Below, piece after piece: positions 1 to 8,122 of a stretch of 64,000 bases of DNA. Each line of letters opens with the position of its first letter. Within the stretch, counting starts at the first letter, position 1. This stretch comes from Variovorax sp. UMC13. Its GTDB lineage: Bacteria; Pseudomonadota; Gammaproteobacteria; Burkholderiales; Burkholderiaceae_C. Below the pieces are notes generated by a model. It was not told the DNA's origin and searched no databases. It saw only the letters and a program-made list of their open reading frames with translations. Both the position numbers and the translations under genes were made by a program. Location: contig NZ_LZZW01000003.1 of assembly GCF_014170375.1 (NCBI RefSeq), forward strand, positions 372,001 to 436,000, written 5' to 3'.

Positions 1-17
1 GCTTCGCTCAGACAATC

Positions 18-249
18 GCGAGCCCTGATCCGCGAACCGCTGCGCTCCTCGGCGCAGCCAGAAGGGATTGGGGAGACGAACGGGCCATCGCTTCGCTCGG
101 CCCGACGAAATACAAGAACAACAAACCCCAGCGCTGCAGGCGCCACGCGCCTGCAGCGTGTTGGAGGCCGAGCGAAGCAAAGGCCCGAGCGGTCTTCAAG
201 CCCCTCTGGATGTGCTGAGGAGCGGAGCGTTTCGCGGATCAGGGCTCGC
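18..249. repeat. Long imperfect inverted repeat (giant hairpin)
   Basis: Both halves of this stretch are complementary over most of their length. The outer arms 18-36 and 231-249 match perfectly over 19 bp. The next arms, 43-56 and 211-224, pair with two G-U wobbles. 82-102 pairs with 166-186 at 19 of 21 positions. The tip is a perfect 12-bp stem, 132-143 with 147-158, closed by a 3-base loop. No credible gene lies inside. G-U pairs in place of Watson-Crick pairs suggest the structure may be kept as RNA. It could be a repeat-family member, a structured RNA or the remnant of a small non-autonomous element; the sequence alone does not decide. Confidence 0.75.
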
Positions 250-545
250 TCATGTTTGAGCGAAGCGAGTTCGAGCGAGACCCCGCGAAACGTGAGCACC
301 GCAAGGTGCCCTGGAGCGAAGCGGAAGGGTCGCAGACGGTGGGGTCGCCTTTCTTTTGCTTACTTTTCTTTGGCGAAGCAAAGAAAAGTGAGTCGCCCGC
401 CGGGGCGAGACCCGGCCCCAGACCCCCGCAAAGGGTTGATCCGTCGAACAAGCAAACCCCCGTCGCCACAGCGTCACAATACCAACCGCCCCATACGGCA
501 GCGCAACGCCCCGCGCCCGCAACCCCTCCCATAGAGACCAAGACC
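250..545. other. Gene-free stretch with AT-rich hairpin
   Basis: No open frame here has a credible ribosome site or family resemblance; the frames that cross it change composition at the DUF427 start. It holds repeats of the type gagcgaagcgag near 257-280, the hairpin at 359-392, and a C-rich run before the first gene. From memory, similar pyrimidine-rich hairpin blocks recur between genes in Comamonadaceae and other GC-rich proteobacteria, but I cannot confirm that here. Confidence 0.6.
359..392. repeat. Hairpin, 11-bp perfect stem extendable to 14 bp
   Basis: 362-372 (acttttctttg) and 379-389 (caaagaaaagt) are perfect complements around a 6-base loop. Three more outward pairs, one of them G-T, extend the stem to 359-392. 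It is conspicuously A/T-rich in GC-rich surroundings and lies about 150 bases before the DUF427 start. There is no T-run after it, so a Rho-independent terminator is unlikely. It reads more like a dispersed intergenic repeat. Confidence 0.65.
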
Positions 546-827
546 ATGAAAGCAACCTGGAACGGCGTCACCATCGCCGAGAGCGACGACACCGTGCTCG
601 TCGAAGGCAACCACTATTTCCCGATGAGCGCGCTCAATCGCGACTACGTGACCTTCAGCAACCACAAGACCACCTGCCCCTGGAAGGGCTCGGCGAGCTA
701 CTTCTCGCTGCTGGTCAATGGCGAGCTGCATGCCGACGCCGCCTGGTACTACGCCGACCCCAAGCCCGAAGCCGAAGAGATCAAGGACCGTGTCGCCTTC
801 TGGAAGGGCGTGAAGGTCGAAGCGTGA
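546..827 (+). CDS. DUF427 family protein
   Basis: 93-residue protein filling one DUF427 domain. The family signature is plain: W-N-G near the start, an E-G-N-x-Y-F-P segment, a T-x-C-P-W-K-G motif around residues 39-45, and a W-Y-Y-A-D-P segment about 20 residues further on. The biochemical role of the family is not established. The ATG at 546 is chosen because the longer frame upstream runs through the repeat region and has repeat-like composition. Its stop overlaps the GTG start of the next gene by four bases, so the two are almost certainly translated together. No signal peptide is seen, so it is probably cytoplasmic. Confidence 0.88.
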   Translation: MKATWNGVTIAESDDTVLVEGNHYFPMSALNRDYVTFSNHKTTCPWKGSASYFSLLVNGELHADAAWYYADPKPEAEEIKDRVAFWKGVKVEA

Positions 828-1567
828 GCGCGACCAGCTTCCAACCCCTCGCCACCCCACCCGCCGAACTCGCCACCGCCCTGCGCACGCAGGGCTACGG
901 GGTGCTGAGCCCCGAAGGCGTGGCCGAATGGCTGGGCCTGCCGTTGTCGGCGCTCGATGCACTGCAGGCCGACTGGAATGCGCTGCCGCCCGACGAGTAC
1001 CTCAAGGACGGCGGCCGCTACCGGCAGCGGCGCCACGCCTGTTTCGAGGTGGAGGGCCCGTCGCTGGCCTCGGTGCCGCACCGCGCCCACTGGCAGCCGG
1101 TCGAGTACAACGCGCTGCATGGCGGCATGCAGCGCTGGTTCGCGCCCATGGTGGCCGAGACCGTCGAGAGCCCGACCTGGCAGCGGCTGATGATGCGCAT
1201 CGCCGATGCCGCGAGCGACCTGCGCGGCGCGCAGCGCTGGTTCGTCGAGGCGCACCAGTTCCGCATCGACACCGCCGACGGCATCGGCCGGCCCACGCCC
1301 GAGGGCGCGCACCGCGACGGGGTCGACCTGGTGGCCGTGATGCTGGTCGGGCGCGAGGGCATCAAGGGCGGCGAGACCCGCGTGTTCGAGGCCGATGGCC
1401 GGCGCGGCGAGCGCTTCACCATGACCGAGCCCTGGACCCTGCTGCTGCTCGACGACGCGCGCGTGATCCACGAATCGACGCCGATCCAGCCGCTGGCCGA
1501 AGGCGAGGGCGGCCACCGCGACACGCTGGTCGTGACCTGCCGCGCGGGCGCCTTCCAGGGCGATTGA
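824..1567 (+). CDS. 2-oxoglutarate-Fe(II) dioxygenase family protein
   Basis: 247 residues, resembling the 2OG-Fe_Oxy_2 family, which contains free amino acid hydroxylases such as isoleucine 4-hydroxylase. The iron ligands can be placed as H163 and D165 (G-A-H-R-D-G) and H216 (V-I-H-E-S). R232 is a good candidate for binding the 2-oxoglutarate carboxylate. Start is a GTG that overlaps the stop of the DUF427 gene (GTGA), which indicates translational coupling. The substrate cannot be read from the sequence. By family the likely reaction is oxidative hydroxylation of a small amino acid-like molecule with release of CO2 and succinate. There is no leader peptide. Confidence 0.85.
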   Translation: MSATSFQPLATPPAELATALRTQGYGVLSPEGVAEWLGLPLSALDALQADWNALPPDEYLKDGGRYRQRRHACFEVEGPSLASVPHRAHWQPVEYNALHGGMQRWFAPMVAETVESPTWQRLMMRIADAASDLRGAQRWFVEAHQFRIDTADGIGRPTPEGAHRDGVDLVAVMLVGREGIKGGETRVFEADGRRGERFTMTEPWTLLLLDDARVIHESTPIQPLAEGEGGHRDTLVVTCRAGAFQGD

Positions 1568-1625
1568 GCGCGACGCGGGCAGAACGCGCGGGGGGCGCGG
1601 CCTGTCGCCGCGCCCGTCCTACAAG

Positions 1626-1644
1626 CCCGAGTGCCGCACTCGGG
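1626..1644. terminator. Weak terminator-like hairpin
   Basis: cccgagt and actcggg pair around a short GC-rich loop, followed by ttaaatt. It lies between the dioxygenase gene and the universal stress gene. The T-run is poor, so it may be a weak terminator or only a spacer structure. Confidence 0.35.
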
Positions 1645-1696
1645 TTAAATTGCAACCCCGGCTCCGCGCGAGCCAAGAACGCAGCGAGGGCATGCC

Positions 1697-2137
1697 ATGT
1701 TTAACCACATCCTGGTTCCGATCGACGGTTCCGAAACATCGATGTACGCGGTCAGCAAGGCCAGCGGACTGGCGCTCGCCTTCGGCAGTCGCATCACCTT
1801 GATCCATGTGATCGACAACTACCCCTTCATCGGCGTCGGCGCCGACTACGCGCTGGGCCAGAACGAGTACCTGGCCGCGGCCACCTCCAGCGCCAATGCG
1901 GCGCTGGCCCGCGGCGTGGCGGCGCTGGCGGCCGAAGGCCTGCACAGCGACCAGCGCGTGATCGACGGCCATGTGGTGCACGAAGGCATCGTCGACACCG
2001 CCAATGCCCTGGGCGTCGACCTGATCGTGATGGGCTCGCACGGCCGCACCGGCATCGAGAAGCTGCTGCTGGGCAGCGTGACGCAGCGCGTGCTGCAGGA
2101 TTCGCGCGTGCCGGTGCTGGTGGTCAAAGGCACCTGA
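1697..2137 (+). CDS. Universal stress protein (UspA family)
   Basis: 146 residues, a single Usp domain of normal length. It begins with the family's N-terminal strand and acidic residue (I-L-V-P-I-D-G-S). Near the C-terminus it has the ATP-binding pattern G-S-H-G-R-T-G, followed nine residues on by G-S-V. This marks it as an ATP-binding UspA-type protein, usually a cytoplasmic dimer that helps cells survive stress. The ATG at 1697 follows a gcgaggg ribosome site. It stands alone: a hairpin precedes it and the next gene is on the other strand, 13 bases beyond its stop. Confidence 0.93.
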   Translation: MFNHILVPIDGSETSMYAVSKASGLALAFGSRITLIHVIDNYPFIGVGADYALGQNEYLAAATSSANAALARGVAALAAEGLHSDQRVIDGHVVHEGIVDTANALGVDLIVMGSHGRTGIEKLLLGSVTQRVLQDSRVPVLVVKGT

Positions 2138-2150
2138 GCCAGGGGGGCCG

Positions 2151-2813
2151 TCAGAACGGCGCCGGGCTTTCGAAGCGCAGCGCCTGCCCATCGACCGGAT
2201 GGCGGAACTGCAGCACGCTGGCATGCAGCATCAGCCTTGAGGCGCGAGCCTGCACCGCCGCGTCGGCATACAGCGCATCGCCCAGGATCGGATGGCCGAT
2301 CGACGCCAGGTGCACGCGCAGCTGGTGCGTGCGACCGGTGCGGGGCTCGAGCAGCAGCCGGCTCGCGCCCAGCGCAGGCAGCGCTTCCAGCACCCTCCAG
2401 CGCGTGACGCTGGGCTTGCCTGCGGGGTCGATCTTCTGCAGCGGGCGCCGCGGCCAGTCGGCCATCAAGGGCGCGTCGATCACCGACCAGTGCGGGTCCT
2501 CGGCCAGCACGCCGTCGACGACGGCCTCGTAGCGCTTCCAGACCGCCTGTTCGGCAAAGGCATCGCCCAGCGCGCGCTGCACCGCCGGGCTGCGCGCCAT
2601 CAGCACCAGGCCGCTGGTCGCCATGTCGAGCCGGTGCGCCACCAGCGCCTCGGGCCAGCGCGCCTGGGCGCGCGCGCTCAGGCAGTCCTGCTTGTCCTCG
2701 CCCCGGCCGGGCACGCACAGCAGGCCCGAGGGCTTGTCGAGCACCAGCAGGTGCGGGTCCTCGTGAACGAGCGTGGGCTCGGGCGGCAGGTTGAGCGGCA
2801 GCGAAGGTTTCAT
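2151..2813 (-). CDS. RluA-family RNA pseudouridine synthase
   Basis: 220 residues, with the catalytic block H-R-L-D-M-A-T-S-G at 60-68, where D63 is the nucleophilic aspartate of the RluA family. The R-T-G-R-T-H-Q-L-R-V-H motif typical of the family comes later. It lacks an N-terminal S4 domain, as do RluA and TruC types, so it should modify a specific uridine in rRNA or tRNA; the target cannot be read. The start at 2813 is chosen over an upstream extension because that extension would run through the divergent MFS gene. Only 22 bases separate the two starts, so they share a promoter region. Confidence 0.9.
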   Translation of the reverse strand: MKPSLPLNLPPEPTLVHEDPHLLVLDKPSGLLCVPGRGEDKQDCLSARAQARWPEALVAHRLDMATSGLVLMARSPAVQRALGDAFAEQAVWKRYEAVVDGVLAEDPHWSVIDAPLMADWPRRPLQKIDPAGKPSVTRWRVLEALPALGASRLLLEPRTGRTHQLRVHLASIGHPILGDALYADAAVQARASRLMLHASVLQFRHPVDGQALRFESPAPF

Positions 2814-2835
2814 GGGCTGGGCTATTCTCGAACGA

Positions 2836-4095
2836 ATGTCCGCCGCCGCTCCCGCCTCCGATCCCCCGTTCGCCCCGACCTTTTCCGACCTCACGCGCGA
2901 GCGCCCCTTCATGCGGCTGTGGGTGGCACGGCTGTTCGGCACGGCCGCGAGCCAGATGCTGCTGGTGGCCATCGGCTGGCACATGTACGACCTGACCGGC
3001 AGCGCCTGGGACCTGGGCCTGGTCGGGCTTTACCAGTTCGTGCCCGCGCTGGTGCTCGCGCTCTATGCGGGCCATGTGGTCGACCGCCACCACCGGGGCC
3101 GCATCGTGGCGGCCTGCCTGGCGCTGCAGGGGGCGGTCGGCGCCACGCTGCTGGGCGCGCATCTGCTGCAGCACGATTCGCGTGCGCTGCTGCTGGGGCT
3201 GTCGGTGGTGCTGGGCGCGGTGCGCGCCTTCCAGATGCCGGCCCAGCAGGCGCTCACGCCGATGCTGGTGCCGCCGCTGATGCTGCCGCGCGCCATGGCC
3301 TTCAGCTCGGCCGGCATGCAGGGCGCGGTCATCGGCGGCCCGGCGTTGGGCGGCCTGCTGTTCGCGGCCGGCACCGGCGTGGTCTACGGCGTCAGCGTGC
3401 TGCTGTTCGCGATCGGCTGCGTGCTGGTGGCGCGGCTGGGCTATGTGCAGCCGGTGCGGGTGCGCGAGCCGGTCACGCTGGCCACGGTGTTTGCGGGCGT
3501 CGATTTCATCTGGCGTCGCAAGCCGGTGCTGGGCGCGATCTCGCTCGACCTGTTCGCGGTGCTGCTGGGCGGGGCGGTGGCGCTGCTGCCGATCTATGCG
3601 AAGGACATCCTGCACACCGGGCCCTGGGGCATGGGCCTGCTGCGCAGCGCGCCGGCGGTCGGCGCGTTGCTCACCTCGATCGTGCTCACGCGCCGGCCGA
3701 TCGAGCGCCACATCGGCCGCACGCTGCTGTTCGCGGTCGGCGCCTTCGGGCTCTGCATGGTGGTGTTCGGCCTTTCGCGCAGCTTCACCGTCTCGCTGAT
3801 CGCGCTGGCGATCTCGGGCGGCGCCGACATGGTCAACGTGGTGATCCGCCAGACCCTGGTGCAGCTCGAGACTCCCGACGACATGCGCGGCCGGGTCGGC
3901 GCCGTGAGCTCGATCTTCATCGGCGCGAGCAACCAGCTGGGCGAATTCGAATCGGGCGCCACGGCCGCGCTGCTCGGGCCGGTGGGCTCGGTGGTGCTGG
4001 GCGGGGCCGGCACGATGGTGGTGGCGCTGGCCTGGTTCCGGCTGTTCCCCTCGCTGGCGAAGCGGGATCGGATGGTGTCCGCGCCGCCGCGCTGA
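2836..4095 (+). CDS. MFS transporter, EntS-like
   Basis: 419 residues with about 12 hydrophobic segments. The N-terminal pattern (R-P-F-M-R-L-W-V-A-R-L-F) and the cytoplasmic loop D-R-H-H-R-G-R after the second segment match the MFS_3/EntS group of drug and siderophore exporters. A further hallmark is G-R-V-G-A-V-S in the second half. The substrate is unknown; there are no siderophore genes nearby. The ATG at 2836 is preferred over 2773 because the earlier start would overlap the divergent pseudouridine synthase gene. Inner-membrane protein. Confidence 0.88.
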   Translation: MSAAAPASDPPFAPTFSDLTRERPFMRLWVARLFGTAASQMLLVAIGWHMYDLTGSAWDLGLVGLYQFVPALVLALYAGHVVDRHHRGRIVAACLALQGAVGATLLGAHLLQHDSRALLLGLSVVLGAVRAFQMPAQQALTPMLVPPLMLPRAMAFSSAGMQGAVIGGPALGGLLFAAGTGVVYGVSVLLFAIGCVLVARLGYVQPVRVREPVTLATVFAGVDFIWRRKPVLGAISLDLFAVLLGGAVALLPIYAKDILHTGPWGMGLLRSAPAVGALLTSIVLTRRPIERHIGRTLLFAVGAFGLCMVVFGLSRSFTVSLIALAISGGADMVNVVIRQTLVQLETPDDMRGRVGAVSSIFIGASNQLGEFESGATAALLGPVGSVVLGGAGTMVVALAWFRLFPSLAKRDRMVSAPPR

Positions 4096-4122
4096 CCTGG
4101 ACCGGTGGCACGAGGAGGTGAG

Positions 4123-4174
4123 TTTGATCTGATTGACCTGAAGGCGTAAAATCTCATCAATCAGATCAAAGGAG
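4123..4174 (+). promoter_or_regulatory. Promoter with perfect 14-bp inverted-repeat operator for the toxin-antitoxin pair
   Basis: tttgatctgattga at 4123-4136 and tcaatcagatcaaa at 4157-4170 are perfect reverse complements, 20 bases apart. A -35-like TTGATC (4124-4129) lies in the left arm. A -10-like TAAAAT (4147-4152) follows at the ideal 17-base spacing, between the arms. A ggag ribosome site directly follows the right arm. The layout fits autorepression: a dimer bound to the arms would cover the promoter. The antitoxin has a helix-turn-helix-like segment, so it is the likely repressor. Confidence 0.8.
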
Positions 4175-4182
4175 CCCACAAC

Positions 4183-4854
4183 ATGGCCAAAGCCGCATCC
4201 GCCACGCTGCAGGGCGATCTGCTCTCCGTGGAACCCTACCGCGACGCCTCGGGCCGGCGCACGCCGGGCCGGACCTTCCTGCTCGAGGTCAAGGACGCCG
4301 CCAGCTCCAGCATGTTGCTGGCCTCGCTGTCGATGCTCGACCGGCTGCTGGTCGAGAAGATGACGACGGTGCGCGAGCGGCAGATGGCGGAGGTGGTCGA
4401 CTTCATGGCCGAGCGCATGCTGGTGCCCAGCGCGGTCGAGCTGGACATGGCCCGGCGGCTCGCCACCCGCCACGCGCGCGTGCTCAACGAGTTCGGCCAC
4501 TTCACGGCCGAGCAGCTGGCGGATGCCAACGGCTCCCAGGCCGGCAACCGCTCCGCGCTGGCCGACAACTGGCGCAAGCGCCGGCAGGTGTTCACGGTGC
4601 CGCATCCGGACAAGACGGCGCGCGAGCGCGATGTCTATCCGGCCTTCCAGTTCGAGGCCCACAAGCCCATCAAGGCGGTGCACGAGGTGCTCGAAGCCTT
4701 CGGCGCGCACAAGGGCGGCTGGAAGCTGGCGCTGTGGTTCACCTCGAACAACGGCGGCCTGCCCGGCAGCGCGCGGCCGGTCGACCTGCTGGGCACCAAC
4801 CCGCAGGCCGTGGTCGCCGCCGCGCGGCGCGACGCCGAGGGGAGCGCGGCTTGA
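4183..4854 (+). CDS. MbcA/ParS/Xre-like antitoxin of RES toxin pair
   Basis: 223 residues. Residues 107-138 look like a helix-turn-helix (F-T-A-E-Q-L-A then R-S-A-L-A-D-N-W-R-K-R). Residues 155-215 resemble the toxin-binding DUF2384 domain (helical, with L-W-F, G-S-A-R-P-V-D-L-L). Residues 1-100 form an extra N-terminal domain, so the protein is longer than the usual 130-160 residue antitoxin. The start follows a ggag site immediately downstream of the operator. The stop TGA is overlapped by the TTG start of the toxin gene, which favours antitoxin-first coupled translation. Assignment rests on order, the C-terminal domain and the adjacent RES protein. Confidence 0.8.
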   Translation: MAKAASATLQGDLLSVEPYRDASGRRTPGRTFLLEVKDAASSSMLLASLSMLDRLLVEKMTTVRERQMAEVVDFMAERMLVPSAVELDMARRLATRHARVLNEFGHFTAEQLADANGSQAGNRSALADNWRKRRQVFTVPHPDKTARERDVYPAFQFEAHKPIKAVHEVLEAFGAHKGGWKLALWFTSNNGGLPGSARPVDLLGTNPQAVVAAARRDAEGSAA

Positions 4855-5498
4855 GCTGCCGCGTCCCGACCGCGCCGCTGGACCCCCTGTTCGAAGACTG
4901 GCCCGCGGGTGACACGATCCACGTCATCCATGACACCGCCTTCGCGCCCGAGAGCTTCAACCCGGGCGCCGATGCGGCCGGCGTGCCGCGCAAGCCGACG
5001 CGCTTCGCGCCGATCCGCGACGCCAAGGGCAAGCTCGTCCCGTACCTGTATGGTGGCGCGACCCTGGACTGCGCCATCTTCGAGACGGTGTTCCACGACG
5101 TGCCCTTCGATGCGCCCGACAAGTACGTGGACCTCGACGCCTTCGCCCAGCGCGGCCACGGCCAGCTGCAGCCCCAGCGTGCGCTGCGGCTGGTCGACCT
5201 CACCAGCGAGGGGCTGCACCGCATCAAGGTGCCGAAGGAAGAGCTGATCGCCAGCCCCTCGCGCGACTACCCGGCGACGGCGGCCTGGGCCCAGGCGCTG
5301 CACCATCGGTTCGCCGATGTCGATGGGCTGGTGTGGATGTCGCGCCAGCGCGACCGCGACCGCTCGGTCGTGCTCTTCGGCGACCGCGTCAAGGGCGTGC
5401 TGGCGGGCACGCGCATCGGCGGGCCGCTCGCGCGCAACGACGGCCTGCGCCAGGCGATCCTGGCGGCGGCCCTGCGCGCGGGCATTGACGCGTCCTGA
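4851..5498 (+). CDS. RES domain toxin (NAD+-degrading)
   Basis: 215 residues with a RES domain. R51 (T-R-F-A-P), Y65/Y67 and E78 (L-D-C-A-I-F-E-T) sit where RES toxins carry their catalytic Arg, Tyr and Glu. Characterised members (Res, MbcT) degrade NAD+ by phosphorolysis and halt growth unless bound by their antitoxin. The start is taken as TTG at 4851, which overlaps the antitoxin stop (TTGA). The longer frame from 4734 would overlap 120 bases of the antitoxin. A weak start codon on the toxin is common in such pairs, keeping antitoxin in excess. Cytoplasmic. Confidence 0.87.
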   Translation: MSCRVPTAPLDPLFEDWPAGDTIHVIHDTAFAPESFNPGADAAGVPRKPTRFAPIRDAKGKLVPYLYGGATLDCAIFETVFHDVPFDAPDKYVDLDAFAQRGHGQLQPQRALRLVDLTSEGLHRIKVPKEELIASPSRDYPATAAWAQALHHRFADVDGLVWMSRQRDRDRSVVLFGDRVKGVLAGTRIGGPLARNDGLRQAILAAALRAGIDAS

Positions 5499-5511
5499 AG
5501 CGCGCAGGCGG

Positions 5512-5802
5512 TCAGGCGTCGCCGAACACCGAGAAGGCCTGCGGCACCTCGAGCGTCACGTCCGACAGCGGCTGCGCCACGCAGGGCAGGATCCAGCCTT
5601 CGGTCTTTTCCTCGGCGCTCAGGCCGGGCCAGTCGATGGTGTGGCGCACCTGGCCGTCGCGCAGCAGGCAGATGCAGGTGCGGCAGGTGCCGTTGCGGCA
5701 GGAACTGGGCAGTTCGATGCCGGCGGCATCGGCGGCGCGCAGCAGGGTTTGCTCGGGCGCGGCCTCGAATTCGAAGCCGCCCGGCGCGATGCGCACTTTC
5801 AT
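5512..5802 (-). CDS. 2Fe-2S ferredoxin
   Basis: 96 residues with the plant-type ligand spacing C35-x4-C40-x2-C43 and C74 (S-S-C-R-N-G-T-C-R-T-C and L-P-C-V-A). It should be a small cytoplasmic electron carrier. The partner reductase or oxygenase is not next to it. It is the third gene of a tight minus-strand set (48-residue basic protein, VF530 protein, ferredoxin), with a 5-base gap to the preceding gene. Confidence 0.92.
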   Translation of the reverse strand: MKVRIAPGGFEFEAAPEQTLLRAADAAGIELPSSCRNGTCRTCICLLRDGQVRHTIDWPGLSAEEKTEGWILPCVAQPLSDVTLEVPQAFSVFGDA

Positions 5803-5807
5803 GGAAT

Positions 5808-6092
5808 TCAGCGCGGCGCCGCGCCTTGCTGCTGCTGCCGGCGCTGGTCGCGCAGCATGAACAGGTACAGGCTCTCGACCTTCTCGCGCGCCCAGGGCGT
5901 CTTGCGCAGGAACTTGAGGCTGGACGAGACGCTCGGGTCGCTCTCGAAGCAGCGCAGCGGGATGCGCTCGTTGAGCCCGGGCCAGCCGTACTCCGCCTGC
6001 AGCGCCCGCACGATGGCCTCGAGCGTGAGGCCGTGCAGCGGGTTGCGCGGCTGGGCCGGCGCGGGCGGCGGTGCGGCGTCGGAAGACGTCAC
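5808..6092 (-). CDS. VF530-family DNA-binding protein
   Basis: 94 residues. A proline/alanine-rich start is followed by the compact VF530 domain: N-P-L-H-G-L-T-L-E near residues 17-25, Y-G-W-x-x-L near 35-40, and a C-terminal [13 protein letters not shown]. Proteins of this family are small helical proteins annotated as DNA-binding from the structure of the Vibrio fischeri member; their cellular role is not settled. The GTG start overlaps the stop of the upstream 48-residue gene (GTGA), so the pair is translationally coupled. Confidence 0.87.
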   Translation of the reverse strand: MTSSDAAPPPAPAQPRNPLHGLTLEAIVRALQAEYGWPGLNERIPLRCFESDPSVSSSLKFLRKTPWAREKVESLYLFMLRDQRRQQQQGAAPR

Positions 6093-6235
6093 TTGTTCTT
6101 GAGCTTGCCGCGCGGGATCACCGCGGTGGTGATGGTCCGGATCGGCTCGCCAGCGGCCGAGATGGGCTTGGGCGGCGAGGTGTCTTTCTTGGGCTTCTTG
6201 GCCTCTTTGTTGGCGCGTTGCTGACCTTTGGCCAT
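6089..6235 (-). CDS. Small basic protein (48 residues)
   Basis: Very lysine-rich at the N-terminus ([17 protein letters not shown]), then a proline stretch and a short conserved-looking tail ending K-L-K-N-K. No known domain. The basic start suggests nucleic acid or ribosome contact, but that is inference. Its stop overlaps the GTG start of the VF530 gene, which supports it as a real coding sequence. It leads the minus-strand operon. Confidence 0.75.
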   Translation of the reverse strand: MAKGQQRANKEAKKPKKDTSPPKPISAAGEPIRTITTAVIPRGKLKNK

Positions 6236-6325
6236 GGTGGACTCTCCGCAGAAGAATGGTTGATATGGCGGGGAGTTTAGCGGCGCGGCGACAATAGGCG
6301 GTTCCATCGAAGAACTCTGCATTTC

Positions 6326-6844
6326 ATGTCCCACTACGAAGTCCGCCCCGCCACGATGCGCGATGCCAAAGCCATCGCCGAAGTCCATGCCGCCGCCGCC
6401 AGGGCCGCCTACAAGGACATCCTGCCCGAAGAGGAACTGCACGCGCTGGCCCCGGCCACCCGCGAAGCCAAGTGGCGCGAAGCCATCGAGTTCGCCGAGC
6501 CCCAGGTGCAGGTCGCGGTGCTGGGCGACGAGGTCGTCGGTTTCGTCGGCTACGACCGCTCGCGCGACCCCAAGACCCCCTCGACCACCGGCGAGATCTG
6601 GGCCGTCTACGTGCTGCCCGCCCATTGGGACAAGGGCGTCGGCGTCGCGCTGTGGGACGCCGCCCGCGAAGGCCTGGAGGAAGAAGGCTGCACGGTCGTC
6701 ACCATCTGGGTGCCGCTGCGCAACGAGCGCGCGATGCGCTTCCACGAACTGGCCGGCTTCAAGCGCGAGATGAAGACCGCCAAGACCACCGCGATCGGCA
6801 CGGTGAAGATCGAAGAGATCCGGCTCAAGCGCTCGGTCGCCTGA
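6326..6844 (+). CDS. GNAT-family N-acetyltransferase
   Basis: 172 residues covering one GNAT domain. The acetyl-CoA binding motif A is the segment V-Y-V-L-P-A-H-W-D-K-G-V-G near the middle, followed by a helix starting A-L-W-D-A-A. The late F-H-E-L-A-G-F-K is the usual motif-B ending. The substrate (protein, amine or antibiotic) cannot be read. It is divergent from the small basic protein operon, with 90 bases between starts, and has its own transcription unit. Confidence 0.9.
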   Translation: MSHYEVRPATMRDAKAIAEVHAAAARAAYKDILPEEELHALAPATREAKWREAIEFAEPQVQVAVLGDEVVGFVGYDRSRDPKTPSTTGEIWAVYVLPAHWDKGVGVALWDAAREGLEEEGCTVVTIWVPLRNERAMRFHELAGFKREMKTAKTTAIGTVKIEEIRLKRSVA

Positions 6845-6970
6845 CGCATCCCCCGTCCGCCCCCGGCTTGCCGGACGGGCGCGACAGCGCGTAGGCCGCC
6901 GACGTCTTTTCGCGGGCCCGTCGCGGCGGCAGGCTAAGCTCCGGCGCTTCATCCGCTCCGACCCTCCTCC

Positions 6971-7869
<899 letters not shown>

Positions 7870-7873
<4 letters not shown>

Positions 7874-8088
7874 CCGCCGCGGCCCTTGGCGCGCTGCACC
7901 AGCGCGACCACGGTGAGCGCCGCGCCCAGCACGACGGCGAACCAGCCGACCACGACGGCCCCGGCGATCATGTCGCGCGTGCCGGAGGGCGGAAGAAAAT
8001 AGGGAGCGACGATCACGGCCACGCCGATCAGCAGGCAGAGGATGCCGCGTTCGACCATGCGCGGTTGACGGGAGGGTTTGGAAGCCAT
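7870..8088 (-). CDS. Small membrane protein (72 residues)
   Basis: Two hydrophobic segments (about residues 14-31 and 43-63) separated by a short polar turn, with basic residues at both ends. This predicts a two-pass inner-membrane protein with both ends in the cytoplasm. No family recognised. The stop overlaps that of the convergent DUF808 gene. Confidence 0.7.
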
Positions 8089-8122
8089 GGGGCGAGTGTA
8101 GGCGGCCGCGCCGCCGCCGCCC

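Noticed and set aside
1846-4710. 954-codon minus-strand open frame over UspA, MFS and antitoxin genes
   Set aside because: Low-complexity Arg/His/Ala composition and contradiction with recognisable genes on the other strand and frames.
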